Notes: a model not told the origin generated them from the letters alone. A DNA stretch of 15,712 bases from CADCTB01 sp964479465 (GCA_964479465.1 CAYZMG010000096.1:1-15712); one strand, 5' to 3'; positions 1 to 8,694 are shown, counted from the stretch's first letter. Numbers and translations are program-made.

Positions 1-534
1 GCCGACCGGGTCACCCGCCTGGTCACCGAGCTGCTCGACATCAGCCGCCTCGAGAGCGGCCGGCTCGTCCTCCGTCGCCAGATGGTGGACCTGCTGCCGC
101 TGGTCAACGGGGTGCTCGAAAAGGTCCGCATGATGGAGAACCAGCTGGTGGCCACAGTCGACTTCCCCGAGAATTTCCCGCACGTCTACGCCGATCCCGA
201 CAAGATCGAGCAGGTGCTGACCAATCTCGTCGAGAACGCGGCCAAGTACGCCGACCCGCAGAGCCTCCAGGTCACCGGAGTGCTCCTGAATGGCCAGGTC
301 ACGGTGGCGGTGGCGGACAGCGGCGAGGGGATTCCCGTGTCCGACCTGCCCCGGGTGTTCACCAAGTTCTTCCGCCGGGCCGAGACCCGCCCGACCGGGT
401 CGGGTTTGGGGCTCTGGATCAGCCGCGGGCTGGTCGAGGCCCACGGCGGCCGCCTGATCGTCGAGTCCGAAGTCGGCCACGGGTCGGTGTTCCGGTTCAG
501 CCTGCCCGTCGACCCACCCAAGGAGTTGATGTGA
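1..534 (+). CDS. Sensor histidine kinase, C-terminal part (5' end outside window)
   Basis: The reading frame is open from base 1, so only the C-terminal end of the protein is visible (177 residues). The first 25 or so residues (RLVTELLDISRLESG) match the second helix of a HisKA dimerisation domain; the phosphorylated histidine lies before the window. A complete HATPase_c domain follows. It shows an N box (NLVENAAKYA), a G1 box (DSGEGIP), an F-box-like FTKFF and a G2 box (GSGLGL). The family autophosphorylates with ATP and passes phosphate to a response regulator, but the input domain is not visible and no response regulator is seen downstream. The gene ends at the TGA at 532-534 and overlaps the pheS start by 4 nt (GTGA), so it is probably co-transcribed with pheS. 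The kinase assignment is firm; signal and partner are unknown. Confidence 0.9.
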   Translation, partial: ADRVTRLVTELLDISRLESGRLVLRRQMVDLLPLVNGVLEKVRMMENQLVATVDFPENFPHVYADPDKIEQVLTNLVENAAKYADPQSLQVTGVLLNGQVTVAVADSGEGIPVSDLPRVFTKFFRRAETRPTGSGLGLWISRGLVEAHGGRLIVESEVGHGSVFRFSLPVDPPKELM

Positions 535-1568
535 GCGACGTTGCGAGTGTCGAAGCCGAGGGCTTGGCGCGCGTGGCCGCCGCCGGCTCCCTGGCCGAGC
601 TGCGCGCCGTCGAAGCGGAGCTGGTGGGAGGGAAGCGCTCGGCACTCGCCGCCCTCAACGCACGGCTCGGCAGCCTCCCCATCGAGGAGCGCAAGGTGGC
701 CGGCCGGGCCATCAACGCCGCCCGCAGCCGGGTCGAGGCCGCCATCGCCGAGCGGGGCGAGAAGCTGGCCGCCGGCGAGCGCGAGGCCCGGGTCGAGGCC
801 GAGCGGCTCGACCTCACCGAGGTTCTGGAACGCCGGCGGTCCACCGTCGGCCACCGCCATCTGGTCACCCAGGCGCGCGACGAGCTGGAAGACCTCTTCG
901 TCGCCATGGGCTACGAGGTGGCCGAGGGTCCCGAGGTGGAGACCGACTGGTACAACTTCGAGGCCCTGAACATGCCGCCGGCCCACCCGGCCCGCAGCAT
1001 GTGGGACACCCTCTACGTCAAGCTCGGTGCCGCCGAATCGACCCTGCTGCGCACCCACACCTCGCCCGTCCAGATCCGGGTCATGCAGAGCCAGCCGCCG
1101 CCCATCTATGTCGTGGCCCCCGGCCGCTGTTACCGGCGGGACACGCCGGATGCCCGCCACCTTCCGGTCTTCCACCAGATCGAGGGGTTGGTCGTCGACC
1201 GGGGGATCACCTTCGGCGACCTGGCCGGAACCATCGAAGCGTTCACCAGCGCCTACTTCGGGCCCAACATTCACTCCCGGCTGAGGCCGTCGTTCTTCCC
1301 CTTCACCGAGCCGTCGGCCGAGTTCGAGGTCAGCTGCATCTTCTGCGAGGGCCGGGGGTGCCGGGTCTGCTCGCAGTCGGGCTGGATCGAGCTGGGCGGC
1401 TGCGGCATGGTCGACCCGAACGTGCTCGACGCCGTCGGCATCGACGCCGAGGAGTACTCCGGCTTCGCCTTCGGTTTCGGCATCGACCGGTGCGCCATGA
1501 TGCGCCACGACATCGACGACATCCGTCACTTCATCGCCAACGACATCCGTTTCCTGGAGCAATTTTGA
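531..1568 (+). CDS. pheS: Phenylalanyl-tRNA synthetase alpha subunit
   Basis: This is the catalytic alpha subunit of the cytoplasmic alpha2beta2 enzyme that charges tRNA-Phe. It has 345 residues, normal for the family. Residues 1-95 form the charged N-terminal coiled coil that binds tRNA. The class II catalytic core follows: motif 1 around 148-160 (PPAHPARSMWDT), motif 2 around 200-220 (CYRRDT...FHQIEGL) and motif 3 at 311-320 (GFAFGFGIDR) with its conserved arginine. The four cysteines 269, 272, 277 and 280 (CIFCEGRGCRVC) form the Cys cluster common in bacterial PheS. The GTG start at 531 is chosen because AAGGAG at 520-525 is a strong ribosome binding site five bases upstream and because the family N-terminus fits. 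The gene overlaps the histidine kinase stop by 4 nt. Unlike the usual close pheS-pheT pair, 166 nt separate it from pheT. Confidence 0.97.
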   Translation: MSDVASVEAEGLARVAAAGSLAELRAVEAELVGGKRSALAALNARLGSLPIEERKVAGRAINAARSRVEAAIAERGEKLAAGEREARVEAERLDLTEVLERRRSTVGHRHLVTQARDELEDLFVAMGYEVAEGPEVETDWYNFEALNMPPAHPARSMWDTLYVKLGAAESTLLRTHTSPVQIRVMQSQPPPIYVVAPGRCYRRDTPDARHLPVFHQIEGLVVDRGITFGDLAGTIEAFTSAYFGPNIHSRLRPSFFPFTEPSAEFEVSCIFCEGRGCRVCSQSGWIELGGCGMVDPNVLDAVGIDAEEYSGFAFGFGIDRCAMMRHDIDDIRHFIANDIRFLEQF

Positions 1569-1576
1569 TTCGCCGT

Positions 1577-1602
1577 CGCTCGCTCGCTTCGCTCGCTCCG
1601 CT
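1577..1602. repeat. Short CGCT-unit direct repeat in the pheS-pheT gap
   Basis: Six copies of CGCT lie at 1577, 1581, 1585, 1590, 1594 and 1599. Some are directly joined and others are separated by a single T or C. The array starts 8 nt after the pheS stop codon and leads into the hairpin block at 1619-1654. No open frame across it resembles a protein. Similar CGCTCGCTTCGCTCG-like strings occur between genes in GC-rich genomes, so this may be one copy of a dispersed family, but one window cannot show that. Confidence 0.6.
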
Positions 1603-1618
1603 CCTGCGAGGCAGCTGC

Positions 1619-1654
1619 GCTCCGCCCGGCCGGCGGAGCCGGCCGGGCTCCGCC
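1619..1654. repeat. Three-part inverted repeat with alternative hairpins between pheS and pheT
   Basis: The 8-mer GCTCCGCC occurs at 1619-1626 and 1647-1654, with its exact complement GGCGGAGC between them at 1632-1639. The middle arm can pair with the left arm (5-nt loop) or the right arm (7-nt loop). A third fold is also possible: a perfect 11-bp stem, 1624-1634 with 1638-1648, closed by GGA. Only one of these can form at a time. No T-run follows, so it is not a classical intrinsic terminator. It could be a REP-like element, an mRNA-stability or attenuation structure inside the pheST transcript, or neutral GC-rich repeat DNA. Confidence 0.65.
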
Positions 1655-1734
1655 CTCATCCTTTCTGGCCGCCAGCTCACGGGGCGGCCTCCGGCCGCGC
1701 TCGGAGCCGCCGGCATTCCTGGCGGGCAGTACTA

Positions 1735-4089
1735 GTGCGTGTTCCCCTCTCCTGGCTCCGCGACTTTGCGCCGTTCACCGCCCCGCCGGCGGATCTGGCT
1801 GCCGCGCTGTCGGGGCTGGGGCTGGTCGTGGAGGGCATGGAGTCCTTCGGCGAGGGTCTCGGGGATGTGATCGTGGCCCGGGTGCTGGCCACCCGGCCCC
1901 ACCCCAATGCCGACAAGGTGCAGGTGGTCGACGTCGACGCCGGCGACGGCGAGGCCCTCCAGATCGTGTGCGGGGCGTTCAACTTCGCCGCCGGCGACAT
2001 CGTGCCGCTGGCGCCGGTCGGCTCCCGCCTGCCCGGCGGGATGCAGATCGGCCGGCGCAACGTGCGCGGGCAGTGGTCCAACGGCATGCTGTGCTCGGGC
2101 GCCGAGCTCCAGCTGAGCGCCGACGGCGAGGGGATCATGATCCTGGCCGAGGACCTGACCCCAGGGGCGGCCCTGGTCGACGCCCTCGGCATCGTGTCCG
2201 ACGTGGTGTTCGACATCGACGTCACCCCGAACCGGCCCGACGCCCTGTCGGTCGCCGGCGTGGCCCGCGACCTGGCCGCCCACTGCCGGGTGCCCTTTGC
2301 CATCCCGGAGCCGCCGGCGCCGGCCGCCGGCGAGCTCGAGGAACTGGTTACCGTGGTGGTCGAGTCGCCCGACCTGTGCCCGGAGTTCACCGGCACCGTG
2401 CTGACCGGCGTCACCATGGGCGCCTCCCCCCTGTGGATGGCCCAGCGCCTGACGCTGGCGGGCATGCGGCCGATCAACAACATCGTCGATGTGTCCAACT
2501 ACGTGATGCTCGAGCTCGGCCAGCCCAACCACCCCTACGACCTCGACCGGCTTCCGGGCCGCGGCCTCCTCGTACGCCGGGCCCGGGAGGGGGAGACCAT
2601 CGTCACCCTCGACGACCTCGAGCGCGCCGTCGGCCCCGAGGACTGCCTCATCTGCGACGCCGAAGGCACGCCGGTGGGCATCGCCGGCGTCATGGGTGGG
2701 GCGTCGAGTGAGATCGCCTCCTCGACGACCACCGTGGCCCTGGAAGCGGCGTGGTTCGACCCCGCCGCCGTCGCCCGCACGTCCAAGCGGCTCGGCCTGC
2801 GCACGGAGGCGTCAGTGCGGTTCGAGCGTGGGGTCGACCCCGACGGCGTGGCCCGGGCCGTCGCCCGCTTCTGCCAGCTGGCCAATCAGGTCGCCGGCGC
2901 GACGGTCGCCGGCCCGACGGTTGACGTGCGGGCCGACCTGCCCCGCCCGGCACGGGTGGCCGTGCGCACCAGCAGGGTGAACTCGATCCTCGGGACCGAG
3001 CTGTCGCCGGGCGAGGTCTCGGGCTACCTCCAGCCCATCGGGTTCGGGTGCACGCCCACCGGAGACGGCGACTTCCGGGTCGACATCCCCTCCTGGCGGC
3101 CGGACTGCGAGCGGGAGATCGACGTGATCGAGGAGGTGGCCCGCCACCACGGCTACACCGAGATCGCCCGCACCGTGCCGCCGATCACCCGCGCCGGCGG
3201 GCTGTCGCCGTACCAGCGCGACCGCCGCCTGGTCCGGGAGATCCTCGTCGGCGCCGGCTTGGCCGAGGCCTGGGCCACCTCGTTCCTCGCGCCGGAGGAC
3301 CTGGACCGTGCCGGCCTGACGGCTGACGCGGTGGAGGTCGAGAACCCCCTGGCCGCCGAGGAGTCGATCCTGCGGCCGTCGCTGCTTCCCGGCCTGCTGC
3401 GGGCCGTCGCCGCCAACGCCGGCCACCGCCGGCCCGATGTCGCCCTGTTCGAGATCGGCCACGTCTTCCTGCCCCCGCTTGACGGCCAGCAGCTGCCGGA
3501 CGAGCCCGAGCACCTGGCCATTGCCCTGGGCGAGCGCGACGCCACCGATGCGGTGCGGATCTGGAACGTGCTCGCCGCCGGTCTCCGCCTGGTCGACCCT
3601 TCCCTTCAGTCCGCCGCCGTTCCCGGCCTGCATCCCACCCGCAGCGCCCGGGTGCTGGCGTCGGGGCGGTCCGTCGGCGCCATCGGCGAGGTCGACGCCC
3701 GGGTCCTGGCCGCCCACGGCATCGACGGCCGCGTGGGCTGGTTCGAGGTCGACCTCGGCGCCCTGCTGAGCTCGCCCCGCCGGCTCCACGTCTACCGGCC
3801 GGTGAGCCGCTTCCCGTCCGCCGACATCGACCTGGCCTTCGTGGTCGACGAAGCGGCGCCGGCGGCCGACGTCGAGCGCACCCTGGCCCGCGCCGCCGGC
3901 GACCTGCTCGAGCGCATCCAGCTGTTCGACGTGTTTCGCGGTTCGCAGCTCGAGGGCGCCCGCAGCCTGGCCTGGCGCCTGCGCTTTTCCGCCCTCGACC
4001 ACACCCTGGGCGAGGAGGAGCTCACCGACCTGCGCCGGCGCTGCATCGACGCCGTGACGTCAGCCCACCCCGCCCGCCTGCGGGGTTAG
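1735..4089 (+). CDS. pheT: Phenylalanyl-tRNA synthetase beta subunit
   Basis: This is the beta subunit of the alpha2beta2 enzyme; it contributes tRNA binding and editing of mischarged Tyr-tRNA-Phe. Its 784 residues are close to the usual 790-800. The family N-terminus RVPLSWLRDF begins right at the GTG at 1735. An OB-fold tRNA-binding domain covers about 44-150 (VIVARVLATRPHPNADKVQV...MLCSGAELQL). The B3/B4 editing region holds NNIVDVSNYVMLELGQPNHPYD and GGASSEI...RFERGVDP; the longer motif starts near residue 247. B5 and the catalytic-like core follow. Residues 691-784 are the FDX-ACB anticodon-binding domain, ending in the typical LRG. The ribosome binding site is weak (GGCGGG at 1721-1726), so translation may depend partly on read-through from pheS despite the gap. 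The stop codon is 4 nt from the end of the convergent lipoprotein gene. Confidence 0.97.
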   Translation: MRVPLSWLRDFAPFTAPPADLAAALSGLGLVVEGMESFGEGLGDVIVARVLATRPHPNADKVQVVDVDAGDGEALQIVCGAFNFAAGDIVPLAPVGSRLPGGMQIGRRNVRGQWSNGMLCSGAELQLSADGEGIMILAEDLTPGAALVDALGIVSDVVFDIDVTPNRPDALSVAGVARDLAAHCRVPFAIPEPPAPAAGELEELVTVVVESPDLCPEFTGTVLTGVTMGASPLWMAQRLTLAGMRPINNIVDVSNYVMLELGQPNHPYDLDRLPGRGLLVRRAREGETIVTLDDLERAVGPEDCLICDAEGTPVGIAGVMGGASSEIASSTTTVALEAAWFDPAAVARTSKRLGLRTEASVRFERGVDPDGVARAVARFCQLANQVAGATVAGPTVDVRADLPRPARVAVRTSRVNSILGTELSPGEVSGYLQPIGFGCTPTGDGDFRVDIPSWRPDCEREIDVIEEVARHHGYTEIARTVPPITRAGGLSPYQRDRRLVREILVGAGLAEAWATSFLAPEDLDRAGLTADAVEVENPLAAEESILRPSLLPGLLRAVAANAGHRRPDVALFEIGHVFLPPLDGQQLPDEPEHLAIALGERDATDAVRIWNVLAAGLRLVDPSLQSAAVPGLHPTRSARVLASGRSVGAIGEVDARVLAAHGIDGRVGWFEVDLGALLSSPRRLHVYRPVSRFPSADIDLAFVVDEAAPAADVERTLARAAGDLLERIQLFDVFRGSQLEGARSLAWRLRFSALDHTLGEEELTDLRRRCIDAVTSAHPARLRG
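4068..4085 (+). terminator. Possible weak hairpin at the 3' end of pheT
   Basis: CCCCGC at 4068-4073 and GCGGGG at 4080-4085 can form a 6-bp GC stem with a CCGCCT loop, overlapping the last codons of pheT. Only two T residues follow, so this is a poor intrinsic terminator. It is listed because pheT and the lipoprotein gene meet tail-to-tail with four bases between them, leaving no other room for a terminator. Confidence 0.25.
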
Positions 4090-4093
4090 CCCG

Positions 4094-4543
4094 CTACCGC
4101 CAGGCGGCGAGGGCGGACTGGGCGGCGTCGTACCTCTCCCGGGCGTGTGCCATCTGGGCCTGCGCTTGCTCGATCTTGTCGGCGTCGCTGGCGACGCGGG
4201 CGCCTTCCACACAGGTGTCGACGGCCGCAGTGGTGGCGTCGAATGCAGCTCGGAGGGCGCCGTCGACGGTGCTGTCGGGCACCGGCACCGCCTTCTTGGC
4301 CTCGGCGAGATCCTCCCGCAGCTGGGTGCACTCGGAGAGGACCACCGGCCGCTGGCCGGCGTTGAGCGCCTGGACGGAGCGGTCGATGTCGTCGCTCACC
4401 GATTTGACGATGGCGCTGTACTTCTCGTCCCATTCGGCCTTGTTGGCCGCTCCGCCCTCGTCGTCGGAGCCGCCGCAGGCGCCGGCGAACAGTGCCACCG
4501 CCAGTACCAGCATCCCGAAACGCTTTGAATGATTATTCATCAT
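4094..4543 (-). CDS. Small predicted lipoprotein of unknown function
   Basis: The protein has 149 residues. A short positive N-terminus (NNHSKR) is followed by a hydrophobic segment (MLVLAVALFAGA) and a lipobox cysteine at residue 23 (FAGAC), then a Gly/Ser/Asp/Glu linker (GGSDDEGG). This is a type II signal peptide, so the mature protein should be anchored to the outer face of the membrane. The mature part looks wholly alpha-helical, alanine-rich and charged, and has exactly two further cysteines (72 and 111) that could form a disulfide. I recognise no family. It starts at ATG 4543 (a second ATG at 4540 is possible). There is no ribosome binding site, but GATAAT lies 5 nt upstream, so the mRNA is probably leaderless. 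It is divergent from argC and its first codons contain the ARG box, so ArgR may affect it too. Confidence 0.8.
   Translation of the reverse strand: MMNNHSKRFGMLVLAVALFAGACGGSDDEGGAANKAEWDEKYSAIVKSVSDDIDRSVQALNAGQRPVVLSECTQLREDLAEAKKAVPVPDSTVDGALRAAFDATTAAVDTCVEGARVASDADKIEQAQAQMAHARERYDAAQSALAAWR
4524..4541. promoter_or_regulatory. ARG box (ArgR operator) of the argC promoter
   Basis: The 18 bases TTTGAATGATTATTCATC match the ArgR consensus wnTGAATwwwwATTCAnw. Both 5-bp arms are perfect (TGAAT at 4526-4530, ATTCA at 4535-4539); only one central and one edge position deviate. The box overlaps the argC -35 element, as expected for a repressor site, and also covers codons 1-6 of the divergent lipoprotein gene. 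A much weaker second half-match (TGTAT TATC AGTCC, 4546-4559) follows 2 bp later and could be the partner box over the -10. The argR gene itself lies in the cluster downstream. Confidence 0.88.
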
Positions 4544-4553
4544 TGTGTATTAT
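4525..4553 (+). promoter_or_regulatory. argC operon promoter (sigma70-type)
   Basis: The -35 TTGAAT (4525-4530) and -10 TATTAT (4548-4553) are separated by an ideal 17 bp. The expected transcription start is around 4560-4561, which is at or one base before the argC GTG, so the transcript would be leaderless; no Shine-Dalgarno sequence is present. The -35 lies inside the ARG box, so arginine-loaded ArgR would block polymerase. This is the only clear promoter found for the arg-mpg run. Confidence 0.75.
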
Positions 4554-4554
4554 C
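4549..4554 (-). promoter_or_regulatory. -10 element of the divergent lipoprotein gene
   Basis: On the minus strand GATAAT is followed by ACACA and then the ATG at 4543. This places the start of transcription about on the start codon (leaderless). No good -35 is seen 17 bp upstream. The hexamer overlaps the argC -10 by five bases on the opposite strand, so the two promoters are probably mutually exclusive. Confidence 0.45.
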
Positions 4555-4560
4555 AGTCCC

Positions 4561-5577
4561 GTGGTTCGAGTCGGGGTCGTCGGAGCGTCGGGCTATGCGG
4601 GGGCCGAGCTCCTGCGCCTGTGCCACTCCCATCCCGACCTGGACGTGGCGTGGGCGACGGGCGACACCCAGGCCGGGACACTAGTCGGCAGCCTCTATCC
4701 GAGCTTGGCCGCCGCCTATCCCGGCCTGGCGTTCGAGACGTTCGACCCGGCCAAGGCCGCCGGCGTCGAACTCGTCTTCCTGGCCCTGCCCCACGGCGCC
4801 TCGCAGCGGTTGATGCCGGGCCTGCTGGGCGCCGGCGTCAAGGTCGTCGATCTGGGCGCCGATTTCCGCCTGCGCGACCCCGCAACCTACGAGCGCTGGT
4901 ACGGCGAGGCCCACGTGGCGCCGGACCTGATCGAGCGGTTCGCCTACGGCCTCCCGGAGCTCAACCGGGTCCACATCGCCAAGGTCGACGCGGTGGCGTC
5001 GGCCGGCTGTTACCCGACGGCCGCCGCCCTGGCGCTCACGCCGCTGACCGACGCCGGCCTCATCGAGAGCGCAGGCGTGATCGTCGACGCCGCCAGCGGC
5101 GTGTCGGGCGCCGGCCGGTCCCTCAAACACGGCACCCACTTCGGCACCGCCAACGAGGACTTCACCGCCTACGGCCTCCTCGACCACCGCCACACGCCGG
5201 AGATGGAGCAGTCGGTCGGCGCCACCATCCTGTTCACGCCCCATCTGGCCCCCATGACCAGGGGGATCCTGGCCACCTGCTACGCCCGGCCCGCCGCCGG
5301 CGCAACGCCGGAGGACGTGCTGGGCATCCTGAACGCGGCGTACCAGGACGAGCCGTTCGTGGTCGTGTCGCCGGCGCTGCCGTCGACCAAAGCCACATGG
5401 GGCTCGAACGCCGTCCACCTCACCGCCCGCTTTGACGAGCGCACCGGATTCATTCTCGTGTTGGCCGCCCTCGACAATCTGGTCAAGGGTGCCTCCGGCC
5501 AAGCGGTGCAGTGCGCCAACATCCTCCTCGGCCTCGACGAGACGGCCGGCCTCTCCTCGATAGGGGTTTATCCGTGA
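4561..5577 (+). CDS. argC: N-acetyl-gamma-glutamyl-phosphate reductase
   Basis: ArgC catalyses the NADPH-dependent reduction of N-acetylglutamyl phosphate to the semialdehyde, the third step towards ornithine, in the cytoplasm. With the GTG at 4561 the protein has 338 residues and begins VRVGVVGASGYAGAELLRL, the family's nucleotide-binding start. Upstream in-frame codons read through promoter and operator DNA and are not credible. The catalytic cysteine is residue 150 (SAGCYPT), the histidine region is HRHTPEMEQ, and FTPHLAPMTRGI is also conserved. It is the first gene of the arginine operon, probably leaderless and repressed through the ARG box. Its TGA overlaps the argJ GTG by 4 nt. Confidence 0.96.
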   Translation: MVRVGVVGASGYAGAELLRLCHSHPDLDVAWATGDTQAGTLVGSLYPSLAAAYPGLAFETFDPAKAAGVELVFLALPHGASQRLMPGLLGAGVKVVDLGADFRLRDPATYERWYGEAHVAPDLIERFAYGLPELNRVHIAKVDAVASAGCYPTAAALALTPLTDAGLIESAGVIVDAASGVSGAGRSLKHGTHFGTANEDFTAYGLLDHRHTPEMEQSVGATILFTPHLAPMTRGILATCYARPAAGATPEDVLGILNAAYQDEPFVVVSPALPSTKATWGSNAVHLTARFDERTGFILVLAALDNLVKGASGQAVQCANILLGLDETAGLSSIGVYP

Positions 5578-6709
5578 GCAGCGTGCCGGGTTTCGTCGCA
5601 TCAGGGATCGCGTGTGGCATCAAGGAGAGCGGTGCTCCCGACCTGGCCCTGGTGGCCACCGCCGACGGCCGCCCGGTGCCGGCGGCGGCCGTCTTCACGT
5701 CCAACCTGGCCGCTGCCGCGCCCGTGCAGGTGAGCAGGGCCCATCTGGAGGCCACCGGCGGGTACGCCTCGGCGGTCGTCATCAACAGCGGAAACGCCAA
5801 CGCCGCCACCGGTGCGGCCGGTCGGGAGCAGGCCGAGCAGACGTGCGCCCTGGTGGCCGAGGGCCTTGGTTGCCGGCCGGAGGAGGTCCTGGTCTGCTCC
5901 ACCGGCCTCATCGGGATCCCGCTGCCCTTCGACGCCCTGCGGTCGGGGATCTCGCCGTTGCTCGCCGCCCGCGACCTCAACGGGTTTCCCCACGCCGCCC
6001 TGGCCATGATGACCACCGACATCAGCCCCAAGGACGTCCTGCATCCCGGGGAGGGGTTCGTCGTGCGGGGGATCGCCAAGGGCGCGGCCATGCTGGCCCC
6101 CAACATGGCGACCATGCTGGCGGTGCTGGCCACCGACGCCGAGGCCACGCCGGCCCAGCTCCGGGACTTCCTGCGGGTCGCGGTTGCCGGGTCCTTCAAC
6201 GAGCTCTCCGTCGACGGCGCCACCTCCACCAATGACACCGTGATCGCGCTCGCCGGCTGCGGCGCCGGCCCGCGGGCCGACCTGGCCGCAGTCATGGCCG
6301 GCGTGTGCGCCGAGCTGGCGACGCTCATGGCCGACGGCGCCGAGGGCGCCACCAAGCGGGCCCGGGTGCGGGTGGTGGGTGCGGCATCGGTCGACGACGC
6401 CCGCCGCGCCGCCCGCAAGGTGGCCGAGAGCCAGCTCGTCCAGTGCTCGCTGTACGGCGCCGACCCGTACTGGGGCCGCATCGTCAGCGAGCTGGGCAGC
6501 GCCGGCGCCGCCTTCGACATCGACAAGGTGTCGATCGCCTACGACGGCGTCGTCGTGTGCCGGGACGGCGTGGCCGTCGCCTACGAGGGCACGCTGCTCC
6601 AGCAGCACGACGTCGAGATCACCTGTGACCTCGGCTTGGGCGACGCCAGCGCGGTCATGACCTTCACCGACCTGTCGCCGGAGTACATCGCCGAGAACAT
6701 GAGGACCTC

Positions 6710-6713
<4 letters not shown>
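5574..6713 (+). CDS. argJ: Glutamate N-acetyltransferase / ornithine acetyltransferase
   Basis: ArgJ moves the acetyl group from N-acetylornithine to glutamate, and in bifunctional forms also makes N-acetylglutamate from acetyl-CoA. This closes the acetyl cycle and explains why no argE is needed; I cannot tell from sequence whether this one is mono- or bifunctional. The GTG at 5574 gives 379 residues, preceded by AGGGG at 5562-5566 as ribosome binding site. The self-cleavage site is PNMATML, with Thr180 as the new N-terminal nucleophile of the beta chain. The oxyanion residues are in STGLIG (around 110-111), and SGNANAATG and NDTVI are further family motifs. It overlaps argC by GTGA and argB by ATGA. 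Confidence 0.96.
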
Positions 6714-7548
<835 letters not shown>

Positions 7549-7552
<4 letters not shown>

Positions 7553-8694
7553 GCGGGTTCCTGATGGACAACTACCCGCCCCAGCCGGTGACGTTCGTGC
7601 GGGGCGAGGGCAGCCGGTTGTGGGACATCGACGGCAAGGTGTACCTCGACTTCCTGGGTGGGCTGGCCGTGACGTCGTTGGGCCACGCCCACCCGCGGGT
7701 AGCGGACGCCATCGCCGAACAGGCCCGGACGCTCCTCCATGTTTGCAACCTCTACGGGACGACCATCGGGCCCGAGGTTGCAGAGACGCTCGACCGGTTG
7801 CTCGGCGGCGGCGGAAAGATCTTCTTCGCCAACTCCGGTGCCGAGGCCAACGAGTGCGCCATCAAGCTGGCCCGCAAGTGGGCCGGTCCGGGTCGCTACG
7901 CGGTGGTCAGCACCTACGGCTCTTTCCACGGCCGGACCCTGGCCGCCCTGGCCGCCACCGGCCAGCCGGCCAAGCACGAGCCGTTCCAGCCCCTGCCCGA
8001 AGGCTTCCGCCACGTCGCCCTGGGCGACATCGACGCCATGGACGCCGCCGTCGACCCCAAGGTGGTGGCAGCTGTGCTCGTCGAGCCCATCCAGGGCGAG
8101 GGCGGGGTCAATGTGCCGCCGAAGGGCTGGTTGGGCGAGGTGCGCCGGCTGTGCGACGAGCGCGACGTCCTGCTGATGCTCGACGAGGTGCAGACCGGCC
8201 TCGGCCGAACGGGGGAGTGGTTCGCCTTCGAGCACGAGGGTGTGCGGCCCGACGTCGTGACCCTGGCCAAGGCCCTCGGCAACGGCATGCCCATCGGCGC
8301 CTGCTGGGCGCGAGACGAGGTGGCGTCGGCCTTCGTGCCGGGCGACCACGGCACGACCTTCGGGGGCCAGCCCCTGGCCGCGGCCGCGGCCAGAGCCACG
8401 CTGGCTGTCATGGAGGCCGAGGACGTGCCCGCCCGGTCCACCCGGGCCGGCGCACGGCTGGCCGAAGGGCTGGCCGCGCTCCCGGGCGTGTCGTCGGTGC
8501 GGGGCCGGGGGCTGCTGCTGGCGGCCGAGCTGTCGGAGCGCCCGGCCACGGACGTGGCCGGCGCCGCCCTCGCCGCCGGCCTGGTGATCAACGCGGTGAC
8601 GCCCACGGCGATCCGGATGGCGCCGTCGCTCCTGGTGACCGACGACGAGATCGACGAAGCGCTCGCCGCACTGGAAGGGATCTTGTCGTCATGA
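7549..8694 (+). CDS. argD: Acetylornithine aminotransferase
   Basis: ArgD is a PLP enzyme that moves an amino group from glutamate to N-acetylglutamate semialdehyde, giving N-acetylornithine. From the ATG at 7549 it has 381 residues. Visible class III aminotransferase motifs are FFANSGAEANECAIK (93-107), FHGRTLAA (126-133), LDEVQTGLGRTG (211-222), and the Schiff-base lysine 241 in TLAKALGNGMPIGA. A second ATG at 7564 (MDNYPPQP) could also serve as start; the 4-nt overlap with argB favours 7549. The end overlaps the argF ATG by 4 nt. Family members can also act on succinyl-diaminopimelate; the arg cluster points to the arginine role. Confidence 0.95.

Noticed and set aside
186..1562. Long minus-strand open frame opposite pheS
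   Set aside because: It is the antisense shadow of a certain gene in GC-rich DNA, has no family-like motifs, and lacks its own start signals.
1569..1734. T-box or Phe-rich leader peptide in the pheS-pheT gap
   Set aside because: I see no T-box core sequence, no run of Phe codons and no intrinsic terminator.
4503..4523. A second strong ARG box on the lipoprotein side of the first
   Set aside because: No TGAAT or ATTCA half is present there; only a weak match exists on the argC side.
4492..4560. N-terminal extension of argC
   Set aside because: The added residues would be translated from operator and promoter DNA; family similarity begins at VRVGVVGASGYAG right after the GTG at 4561.
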